Shown here piece after piece: positions 23,551 through 34,060 of a stretch of DNA of 38,771 nucleotides. A program made the translations under genes and the position numbers. The notes below the pieces were generated by a model. That model saw only the letters and a program-made list of their open reading frames with translations, did not search any database and was not told the DNA's origin. Each line of letters begins with the position of its first letter. Position 1 is the stretch's first letter. The stretch comes from Saccoglossus kowalevskii (Eukaryota > Hemichordata > Enteropneusta > Harrimaniidae), in contig NW_003157863.1 of assembly GCF_000003605.2 (NCBI RefSeq), positions 1-38,771 on the forward strand, given 5' to 3'.

Positions 23551-24609
23551 GTGTATGACATGGCTTACCTGTCAGCAGTGTACGGCATGGCTTACCTGAC
23601 TGCAATGTACGACATGGCTTACCTGACAGCAGTGTACATCATGGCTTACCTGACAGCAGTGTACGACGTGGCTTACCTGTCAGCAGTGTATGACGTGGCT
23701 TATCTGTCAGCAGTGTATGGCATGGCTTACCTGTCAGCATTGTATGACATGGCTTACCTGTCAGCAGTGTACGGCATGGCTTACCTGACAGCAGTGTACA
23801 ACATGGCTTACCTGACAGCAGTGTACGACATGGTTTACCTGACAGCTGGGTACGGCGTGGTTTACCTGACAGCAGGGTACGACATGGTTTACCTGACAGC
23901 AGTATACAGCGTGGCTTACCTGACATCAGTGTATGACATGGCTTACCTGACAGCAGTGTATGACATGGCTTACCTGACAGCAGTGTACAGCGTGGCTTAC
24001 CTGACAGCAGTGTATGACATGGCGAACCTGACATCAGTGTATGGCGTGGCTTACCAGACAGCAGTGTACGACATGGCTTACCTGACAGCAGTGTATGACA
24101 TGGCTTACCTGACAGCAGTGTATGACATGGCTAACCTGACAGCAGTGTACGACATGGCTTACCTGACAGCAGTGTATGACGTGGCTTACCTGACATCAGT
24201 GTATGACATGGCTCAGTACCTGACAGCAGTGTACGACATGGCTTACCTGACAGCAGTGTATGACGTGGCTTACCTGACATCAGTGTATGACATGGCTCAG
24301 TACCTGACAGCAGTGTACTGCGTAGCTTACCTGACAGCAGTGTACGGCGTGGCTTACCTGACAGCAGTGTATGACATGGTTTACCTGACAGCAGTGTACG
24401 GCATGGCTTACCTGTCAGCAGTGCATGACATGGCTAACCTGACAGCAGTGTATGACATGGCTTACCTGTCAGCAGTGTATGACATGGCTAACCTGACAGC
24501 AGTGTATGACATGGCTTACCTGTCAGCAGTGTTCGGCATGGCTTACCTGTCAGCAGTGTACGGCATGGCTTACCTGTCAGCAGTGTACGGCATGGCTTAG
24601 CTGTCAGCA
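23551..24609 (+). repeat. 1,059-bp HOR unit (type alpha), tandem copy 1
   Basis: 39 monomers, two of them 30 bp, directly abutting an equal-length copy. Relative to 24610-25668 it lacks an 84-bp block (the GACATTGCTCAGTAC monomer and two neighbours, expected after about 24085). It gains an 84-bp duplication of GACGTGG-CATCAG-CTCAGTAC at about 24175-24310, so total length is unchanged. The GACAGCTGGGTACGG change near 23842 is private. Confidence 0.93.
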
Positions 24610-25668
24610 GTGTATGACATGGCTTACCTGTCAGCAGTGTACGGCATGGCTTACCTGACTGCAATGTACGACATGGCTTACCTGACAGCAGTGTACATCA
24701 TGGCTTACCTGACAGCAGTGTACGACGTGGCTTACCTGTCAGCAGTGTATGACGTGGCTTACCTGTCAGCAGTGTATGGCATGGCTTACCTGTCAGCATT
24801 GTATGACATGGCTTACCTGTCAGCAGTGTACGGCATGGCTTACCTGACAGCAGTGTACAACATGGCTTACCTGACAGCAGTGTACGACATGGTTTACCTG
24901 ACAGCAGGGTACGGCGTGGTTTACCTGACAGCAGGGTACGACATGGTTTACCTGACAGCAGTATACAGCGTGGCTTACCTGACATCAGTGTATGACATGG
25001 CTTACCTGACAGCAGTGTATGACATGGCTTACCTGACAGCAGTGTACAGCGTGGCTTACCTGACAGCAGTGTATGACATGGCGAACCTGACATCAGTGTA
25101 TGGCGTGGCTTACCAGACAGCAGTGTACGACATGGCTTACCTGACAGCTGTGTATGACATTGCTCAGTACCTGACAGCAGTGTACGGCGTGGCTTACCAG
25201 ACAGCAGTGTATGACATGGCTTACCTGACAGCAGTGTATGACATGGCTTACCTGACAGCAGTGTATGACATGGCTAACCTGACAGCAGTGTACGACATGG
25301 CTTACCTGACAGCAGTGTATGACGTGGCTTACCTGACATCAGTGTATGACATGGCTCAGTACCTGACAGCAGTGTACTGCGTAGCTTACCTGACAGCAGT
25401 GTACGGCGTGGCTTACCTGACAGCAGTGTATGACATGGTTTACCTGACAGCAGTGTACGGCATGGCTTACCTGTCAGCAGTGCATGACATGGCTAACCTG
25501 TCAGCAGTGTATGACATGGCTTACCTGTCAGCAGTGTATGACATGGCTAACCTGACAGCAGTGTATGACATGGCTTACCTGTCAGCAGTGTTCGGCATGG
25601 CTTACCTGTCAGCAGTGTACGGCATGGCTTACCTGTCAGCAGTGTACGGCATGGCTTAGCTGTCAGCA
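24610..25668 (+). repeat. 1,059-bp HOR unit (type alpha), tandem copy 2
   Basis: 39 monomers with 30-bp forms at about 25161 (GACATTGCTCAGTAC) and about 25353. Its monomer order equals that of 951-2009 almost throughout. Differences include GCTAACCTGTCAGC (about 25492) and GACAGCTGTGTATG (about 25145). The closing TAG cassette (25657-25659) abuts the leader of the next unit. This is the cleanest example of the type-alpha HOR. Confidence 0.93.
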
Positions 25669-26970
25669 GTGTATGACATGGCTTACCTGTCAGCAGTGTA
25701 TGGCATGGCTTACCTGACTGCAGTGTACGACATGGCTTACCTGACAGCAGTGTACATCATGGCTTACCTGACAGCAGTGTACGACGTGGCTTACCTGTCA
25801 GCAGTGTATGACGTGGCTTACCTGTCAGCAGTGTATGGCATGGCTTACCTGTCAGCATTGTATGACATGGCTTACCTGTCAGCAGTGTACGGCATGGCTT
25901 ACCTGACAGCAGTGTACAACATGGCTTACCTGACAGCAGTGTACGTCATGGTATACCTGACAGCAGGGTACGGCGTAGTTTACCTGACAGCAGGGTACGG
26001 CGTGGCTTACCTGACATCAGTGTATGACATGGCTTATCTGACAGCAGTGTATGACATGGCTTACCTGACAGCAGTGTATGACATGGCTTAACTGACAGCA
26101 GTGTATGACATGGCTTACCTGACAGCAGTGTATGACATGGCTTACCTGACAGCAGTGTGTGACATGGCTTACCTGACAGCAGTGTATGACATGGCTTACC
26201 TGACAGCAGTGTATGACATGGCTTACCTGACAGCAGTGTATGACATGGCTTACCTGACAGCAGTGTATGACATGGCTTACCTGACAGCAGTGTATGACAT
26301 GGCTTACCTGACAGCAGTGTATGACATGGCTCAGTACCTGACAACAGTGTACGACATGGCTTACCTGACAGCAGTGTATGACATGGCTTAACTGACAGCA
26401 GTGTATGACATGGTTTACCTGACAGCAGTGTACGGCATGGCTTACCTGTCAGCAGTGCATGACATGGCTAACCTGACAGCAGTGTATGACATGGCTTACC
26501 TGTCAGCAGTGTACGGCATGGCTTACCTGTCAGCAGTGTACGGCATGGCTTACCTGTCAGCAGTGTACAGCATGGATTACCTGTCAGTAGTGTACGACAT
26601 GGCTTACCTGACAGCAGTGTATGACATGGTTTACCTGACAGCAGTGTACGGCGTGGCTTACCTGACATCAGTGTATGACATGGCTTAGTACCTGACAGCA
26701 GTGTACTGCGTAGCTTACCTGACAGCAGTGTACGGCGTGGCTTACCTGACAGCAGTGTGTGACATGGCTTACCTGACAGCAGTGTATGACATGGTTTACC
26801 TGACAGCAGTGTACAGCATGGCTTACCTGTCAGCAGTGTATGACATGGCTAACCTGACAGCAGTGTATGACATGGCTTACCTGTCAGCAGTGTATGGCAT
26901 GGCTTACCTGTCAGCAGTGTACGGCATGGCTTACCTGTCAGCAGTGTACGGCATGGCTTAGCTGTCAGCA
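25669..26970 (+). repeat. HOR unit of 1,302 bp (48 monomers, type beta leader)
   Basis: 48 x 27 plus two 30-bp monomers (about 26330 CAG, about 26686 TAG). TACATCATGG is at 25753. The leader matches 9012 and 29935, with a private TACGTCATGGTATACC near 25941. The middle is the homogeneous run 26182-26316 with TGTGTGAC upstream. The end is a shortened version of the 16633-17166 cassette (CAGCATGGATTACC, TACTGCGTAGC, TAG at 26959-26961). Confidence 0.9.
26182..26316 (+). repeat. Run of five identical consensus monomers
   Basis: Starts 26182, 26209, 26236, 26263 and 26290 are identical and lie 19,207 bp from the run at 6975-7109, with the same flanks (TGTGTGAC upstream, CAG-insert monomer downstream). 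Confidence 0.88.
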
Positions 26971-29934
26971 GTGTACGACATGGCTTACCTGTCAGCAGTG
27001 TACGACATGGCTTACCTGACAGCAGTGTACATCATGGCTTACCTGACAGCAGTGTACGACGTGGCTTACCTGTCAGCAGTGTATGACATGGCTTACCTGT
27101 CAGAAGTGTATGACATGGCTTACCTGTCAGCAGTGTACGGCATGGCTTACTTGACAGCAGTGTACGACATGGCTTACCTGACAGCAGTGTACGACATGGT
27201 TTACCTGACAGCAGGGTACGGCGTGGCTTACCTGACATCAGTGTATGACATGGCTCAGTACCTGACAGCAGTGTACTGCGTAGCTTACCTGACAACAGTG
27301 TACGGCATGGCTTACCTGACAGCAGGGTACGACATGGTTTACCTGACAGCAGTATACGGCATGGCTTACCTGACATCAGTGTATGACATGGCTTTCCTGA
27401 CAGCAGTGTATGACATGGCTTACCTGACAGCAGTGTACGGCGTGGCTTATCTGACAGCAGTGTATGACATGGCTTACCTGACAGCAGTGTACGACATGGC
27501 TTACCTGACAGCAGTGTACGACATGGCTTACCTGACAGCAGTGTATGACGTGGTTTACCTGGCAGCAGTGAATGACATGGCGTACCTAACAGCAGTGTAT
27601 GACATGGCTTACCTGACAGCAGTGTATGACATGGCTTATCTGACAGCAGTGTATGACATGGCTCAGTACCTGACAGCAGTGTACGGCGTGGCTTACCAGA
27701 CAGCAGCGTATGACATGGCTTACCTGAGAGCAGTGTATGATATGGCTTACCTGACAGCAGTGTACGACATGGCTTACCTTACAGCAGTGTATGACGTGGC
27801 TTACCTGACATCAGTGTATGACATGGCTCAGTACCTGACAGCAGTGTACTGCGTAGCTTACCTGACAGCAGTGTACGGCGTGGATTACCTGACAGCAGTG
27901 TACGACATGGTTTACCTGACAGCAGTATACGGCGTGGCTTACCTGACATCAGTGTATGGCATGGCTTACCTGACAGCAGTGTGTGACATGGCTTACCTGA
28001 CAGCAGTGTATGACATGGCTTACCTGACAGCAGTGTATGACATGGCTTACCTGACAGCAGTGTATGACATGGCTCAGTACCTGACAACACTGTATGACAT
28101 GGCTTACCTGACAGCAGTGTATGACATGGCTTAACTGACAGCAGTGTATGACATGGTTTACCTGACAGCAGTGTACGGCATGGCTTACCTGTCAGCAGTG
28201 CATGACATGGCTAACCTGACAGCAGTGTATGACATGGCTTACCTGTCAGCAGTGTATGACATGGATAACCTGACAGCAGTGTATGACATGGCTTACCTGT
28301 CAGCAGTGTTCGGCATGGCTTACCTGTCAGCAGTGTACGGCATGGCTTACCTGTCAGCAGTGTACGGCATGGCTTAGCTGTCAGCAGTGTACGACATGGC
28401 TTACCTGTCAGCAGTGTACGGCATGGCTTACCTGTCAGCAGTGTACGGCATGGCTTACCTGACAGCAGCATACGACATGGCTTACCTGACAGCAGTGTAT
28501 GACATGGTTTACCTGACAGCAGTGTACGGCATGGCTTACCTGTCAGCAGTGCATGACATGGCTAACCTGACAGCAGTGTATGACATGGCTTACCTGACAG
28601 CAGTGTACGACATGGCTTACCTGACAGCAGTGTACAACATGGCTTACCTGACAGCAGTGTACGACGTGGCTTATCTGTCAGCAGTGTATGACATGCCTTA
28701 CCTGTCATCAGTGTATGGAATGGCTTACCTGTCAGCAGTGTACGACATGGCTTACCTGACAGCAGCGTACGGCATGGCTCAGTACCTGACAGCAGCGTAC
28801 GACATGGCTTACCTGACAGCAGTGTATGACATGGCTTAACTGACAGCAGTGTATGACATGGTTTACCTGACAGCAGTGTACGGCATGGCTTACCTGTCAG
28901 CAGTGCATGACATGGCTAACCTGACAGCAGTGTATGACATGGTTTACCTGTCAGCAGTGTACGGCATGGCTTACCTGTCAGCAGTGTACAGCATGGATTA
29001 CCTGTCAGTAGTGTACGACATGGCTTACCTGACAGCAGTGTATGACATGGTTTACCTGACAGCAGTGTACGGCGTGGCTTACCTGACATCAGTGTATGAC
29101 ATGGCTTAGTACCTGACAGCAGTGTACTGCGTAGCTTACCTGACAGCAGTGTACGGCGTGGCTTACCTGACAGCAGTGTATGACATGGCTTACCTGACAG
29201 CAGTGTATGACATGGTTTACCTGACAGCAGTGTACAGCATGGCTTACCTGTCAGCAGTGTATGACATGGCTAACCTGACAGCAGTGTATGACATGGCTTA
29301 CCTGTCAGCAGTGTATGGCATGGCTTACCTGTCAACAGTGAACGGCATGGCTTACCTGTCAGCAGTGTACGGCATGGCTTAGCTGTCAGCAGTGTACGAC
29401 ATGGCTTACCTGTCAGCAGTGTACGGCATGGCTTACCTGACAGCAGTGTACGACATGGCTTACCTGACAGCAGTGTACAACATGGCTTACCTGACAGCAG
29501 TGTACGACGTGGCTTACCTGTCAGCAGTGTATGACATGGCTTACCTGACAGCAGTGTATGACATGGCTTACCTGACAGCAGTGTATGACATGGCTTACCT
29601 GACAGCAGTGTATGACATGGCTCAGTACCTGACAACACTGTACGACATGGCTTTCCTGACAGCAGTGTATGACATGGCTTAACTGACAGCAGTGTATGAC
29701 ATGGTTTACCTGACAGCAGTGTACGGCATGGCTTACCTGTCAGCAGTGCATGACATGGCTAACCTGTCAGCAGTGTATGACATGGCTTACCTGTCAGCAG
29801 TGTATGACATGGCTAACCTGACAGCAGTGTATGACATGGCTTACCTGTCAGCAGTGTTCGGCATGGTTTACCTGTCAGCAGTGTACGGCATGGCTTACCT
29901 GTCAGCAGTGTACGGCATGGCTTAGCTGTCAGCA
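26971..29934 (+). repeat. HOR unit of 2,964 bp (109 monomers)
   Basis: 109 x 27 plus seven 30-bp monomers (about 27255, 27661, 27828, 28071, 28778, 29106 and 29619). The leader has lost one monomer, so TACATCATGG (27028) follows two monomers instead of three. Three junction or TAG cassettes (28375, 29380, 29923) occur without TACATC leaders; two TACAAC leaders replace them (about 28635 and 29475). Private changes include CAGAAGTGTATG (27112), GACATGCCTTACC (28691), GTGTATGGAATGG (28711) and CAGTGAACGGC (29336). Confidence 0.88.
28849..29528 (+). repeat. Third partial copy of the 1,194-bp segment
   Basis: Offset 12,216 from 16633 holds for the TAG insert (29107-29109 versus 16891-16893), the TAG cassette (29380-29382 versus 17164-17166) and the TACAAC leader. 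Beyond about 29528 the copy continues with consensus monomers instead of TGTAAGACGTGG. The preceding CAGCAGCATACGAC monomer (about 28466) also matches about 17805, though at a different offset (10,661). Confidence 0.83.
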
Positions 29935-31314
29935 GTGTATGACATGGCTTACCTGTCAGCAGTGTACGGCATGGCTTACCTGACTGCAGTGTACGACATG
30001 GCTTACCTGACAGCAGTGTACATCATGGCTTACCTGACAGCAGTGTACGACGTGGCTTACCTGTCAGCAGTGTATGACGTGGCTTACCTGTCAGCAGTGT
30101 ATGGCATGGCTTACCTGTCAGCATTGTATGACATGGCTTACCTGTCAGCAGTGTACGGCATGGCTTACCTGACAGCAGTGTACAACATGGCTTACCTGAC
30201 AGCAGTGTACGACATGGTATACCTGACAGCAGGGTACGGCGTAGTTTACCTGACAGCAGGGTACGGCGTGGCTTACCTGACATCAGTGTATGACATGGCT
30301 TATCTGACAGCAGTGTATGACATGGCTTACCTGACAGCAGTGTATGACATGGCTTAACTGACAGCAGTGTATGACATGGCTTACCTGATAGCAGTGTATG
30401 ACATGGCTTACCTGACAGCAGTTTATGACATGGCCTACCTGACAGCAGTGTATGACATGGCTTACCTGACAGCAGTGTATGACTTGGCTCAGTACCTGAC
30501 AACACTGTACGACATGGCTTACCTGACAGCAGTGTATGACATGGCTTAACTGACAGCAGTGTATGACATGGTTTACCTGACAGCAGTGTACGGCATGTCT
30601 TACCTGTCAGCAGTGCATGACATGGCTAACCTGACAGCAGTGTATGACATGGCTTACCTGTCAGCAGTGTACGGCGTGGCTTACCTGTCAGCAGTGTACG
30701 GCATGGCTTACCTGTCAGCAGTGTACAGCATGGATTACCTGTCAGCAGTGTACGACATGGCTTACCTGACAGCAGTGTATGACATGGCTTACCTGTCAGC
30801 AGTGTATGACATGGCTTACCTGTCAGCAGTGTACGGCATGGCTTACCTGACAGCAGTGTACGGCATGGCTTACCTGACAGCAGTGTACGACATGGTTTAC
30901 CTGACAGCAGTATACGGCGTGGCTTACCTGACATCAGAGTATGACATGGCTTACCTGACAGCAGTGTATGACATGGCTTACCTGACAGCAGTGTATGACA
31001 TGGCTTACCTGACAGCAGTGTATGACATGGCTTACCTGACAGCAGTGTATGACATGGCTTACCTGACAGCAGTGTATGACATGGCCTACCTGACAGCAGT
31101 GTACGACATGGCTTAACTGACAGCAGTGTATGACATGGTTTACTAGACAGCAGTATACGGCATGGCTTACCTGTCAGCAGTGCATGACATGGCTAACCTG
31201 ACAGCAGTGTATGACATGGCTTACCTGTCAGCAGTGTATGACATGGCTAACCTGACAGCAGTGTATGACATGGCTTACCTGTCAGCAGTGTACGGCATGG
31301 CTTAGCTGTCAGCA
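29935..31314 (+). repeat. HOR unit of 1,380 bp (51 monomers, type beta)
   Basis: 51 x 27 plus one 30-bp monomer (about 30489, with private GACTTGGCTCAG). TACATCATGG is at 30019. Together with 29692-29934 it forms the right copy of the 20,923-bp-offset duplicate up to about 30985. After that a run of consensus monomers and the three-stop cassette (TAA 31114-31116, TAG 31144, TAG about 31303) complete the unit. Confidence 0.9.
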
Positions 31315-33109
31315 GTGTACGACATGGCTTACCTGTCAGCAGTGTACGGCATGGCTTACCTGACTGCAGTGTACATGGCTTACCTGACAGCAGTGTACAT
31401 CATGGCTTACCTGACAGCAGTGTACGACGTGGCTTACCTGTCAGCAGTGTATGACGTGGTTTACCTGTCAGCAGTGTATGGCATGGCTTACCTGTCAGCA
31501 GTGTATGGCATGGCTTACCTGTCAGCAGTGTGTGACATGGCTTACCTGTCAGCAGTGTACGGCATGGCTTATCTGACAGCAGAGTACGACATGGGTTACC
31601 TGACAGCAGTGTACGACATGGTTTACCTGACAGCAGGGTACGGCGTGGCTTACCTGACATCAGTGTATGACATGGCTTACCTGACAGCAGTTTATGACGT
31701 GGTTTACCTGGCAGCAGTGAATGACATGGCGTACCTAACAGCAGTGTATGACATGGCTTACCTGACAGTAGTGTATGACATGGCTTATCTGACAGCAGTG
31801 TATGACATGGATTACCTGACAGCAGTGTACAGCGTGACTTACCTGACAGCAGTGTATGACATGGCTTCCCTGACAGCAGTGTACGACATGGCTTACCTGA
31901 CAGCAGTGTACGACATGGCTTACCTGACAGCAGTGTACGACATGGCTTACCTGACAGCAGTGTATGACATGGCTTACCTGACAGCAGTGTATGACGTGGT
32001 TTACCTGGCAGCAGTGAATGACATGGCGTACCTAACAGCAGTGTATGAACATGGTTTACCTGACAGCAGTGTATGACATGGCTTATCTGACAGCAGTGTA
32101 TGACATGGCTCAGTACCTGACAGCAGTGTATGGCGTGGCTTACCAGACTGCAGTGTACGACATGGCTTACCTGACAGCAGTGTATGACATGGCTTACCTG
32201 ACAGCAGTGTATGACATGGCTTACCTGACAGCAGTGTACGACATGGCTTACCTGACAGCAGTGTATGACGTGGCTTACCTGACATCAGTGTATGACATGG
32301 CTCAGTACCTGACAGCAGTGTACTGCGTAGCTTACCTGACAGCAGTGTACGGCGTGGCTTACCTGACAGCAGTGTACAACATGGTTTACCTGACAGCAGT
32401 ATATGGCGTGGTTTACCAGACATCAGTGTATGACATGGCTTACCTGACAGCAGTGTATGACATGGCTTACCTGACAGCAGTGTATGACATGGCTTACCTG
32501 ACAGCAGTGTATGACATGGCTTACCTGACAGCAGTGTACGACATGGCTTACCTGACAGCAGTGTATGACATGGCTTACCTGACAGCAGTGTATGACGTGG
32601 TTTACCTGGCAGCAGTGAATGACATGGCATACTTAACAGCAGTGTATGACATGGCTTACCTGACAGCAGTGTATGACATGGCTCAGTATCTGACAACACT
32701 GTACGACATGGCTTACCTGACAGCAGTGTATGACATGGCTTAACTGACAGCAGTGTATGATATGGTTTACCTGACAGCAGTGTACGGCATGGCTTACCTG
32801 TCAGCAGTGCATGACATGGCTAACCTGACAGCAGTGTATTACATGGCTTACCTGTCAGCAGTGTATGACATGGCTAACCTGACAGCAGTGTATGATATGG
32901 CTTACCTGTCAGCAGTGTACGGCATGGCTTACCTGTCAGCAGTGTACGACATGACTTAGCTGTCAGCAGTGTACGACATGGCTTACCTGACAGCAGTGTA
33001 CGACATGGCTTACCTGACAGCAGTGTACGACATGGTTTACCTGACAGCAGGGTACGGCGTGGCTTACCTGACATCAGTGTATGACATGGCTCAGTACCTG
33101 ACAGCAGTG

Positions 33110-33265
33110 TACTGCGTTAGCTTACCTGACAGTAATTGTATGGTGTGGCTTACCTGACAGCAGTGTACGAACATGGTTTACCTGGACCATCAGTATACAG
33201 CGTGGCTTACTGACATCAGTGTATGGCATGGTTTACCTGACAGCAGTGTATGACATGGCTTACTG
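33110..33265 (+). other. Dense indel patch
   Basis: In about 150 bp there are an added T (TGCGTTAGC, 33116), an altered stretch GACAGTAATTGTATGGTG (about 33129), an added A (TACGAACATGG, 33171), CTGGACCATCAG for CTGACAGCAG (about 33182) and two lost Cs (GGCTTACTGAC, about 33210 and 33262). This is the worst-matching stretch in the window, although the 27-bp register is still recognisable. Confidence 0.82.
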
Positions 33266-33894
33266 ACAGCAGTGTATGACATGGCTTACCTGACAGCAGT
33301 GTATGACATGGCTTACCTGACAGCAGTGTATGACATGGCTTACCTGACAGCAGTGTATGACATGGCCTACCTGACAGCAGTGTACGACATGGCTTAACTG
33401 ACAGCAGTGTATGACATGGTTTACTAGACAGCAGTGTACGGCATGGCTTACCTGTCAGCAGTGCATGACATGGCTAACCTGACAGCAGTGTATGACATGG
33501 CTTACCTGTCAGCAGTGTATGACATGGCTAACCTGACAGCAGTGTATGACATGGCTTACCTGTCAGCAGTGTACGGCATGGCTTAGCTGTCAGCAGTGTA
33601 CGACATGGCTTACCTGTCAGCAGTGTACGGCATGGCTTACCTGACTGCAGTGTACGACATGGCTTAGCTGTCAGCAGTGTACGACATGGCTTACCTGTCA
33701 GCAGCGTACGACATGGCTTACCTGACAGCAGTGTACGACGTGGCTTACCTGTCAGCAGTGTATGACATGGCTTACCTGTCATCAGTGTATGACATGGCTT
33801 ACCTGACAGCAGTGTATGACATGGCTCAGTACCTGACAACAGTATACGACATGGCTTACCTGACAGCAGTGTATGACATGGCTTAACTGACAGC

Positions 33895-34060
33895 AGTGTA
33901 TGACATGGTTACCTGACAGCAGTGTTAGACGTGGTTACTTGGCAGCAGTGAATGACATGCCATACTTAACAGCAGTGTATGACATGGCTTACTGACAGCA
34001 GTGTATGACATGGTTTATCTGACAGCAGTGTATGACATGGCTCAGTACTGACAGCAGTGT
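33895..34060 (+). other. Second dense indel patch
   Basis: Lost T in CATGGTTACC (about 33908), AT/TA inversion in GTGTTAGACG (about 33924), lost base in GTGGTTACTTGG (about 33937), GACATGCCATAC (about 33958), lost C in GGCTTACTGAC (about 33991) and in CTCAGTACTGAC (about 34047). All are losses or swaps within dinucleotide or short-homopolymer contexts. Isolated lost Cs continue at about 34643 and 34725. Confidence 0.8.

Noticed and set aside
21308-23605. 765-codon minus-strand open frame as a gene
   Set aside because: It is perfectly periodic (SGKPCHTLL type), lacks any unique domain, and overlaps an equally open plus frame. Periodicity plus scarcity of one-step stop codons explains it.
33110-34060. 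Unique sequence or transposon remnant inside the array
   Set aside because: Despite many small indels the 27-bp register can be followed throughout, with no target-site duplication, terminal inverted repeat or foreign composition.
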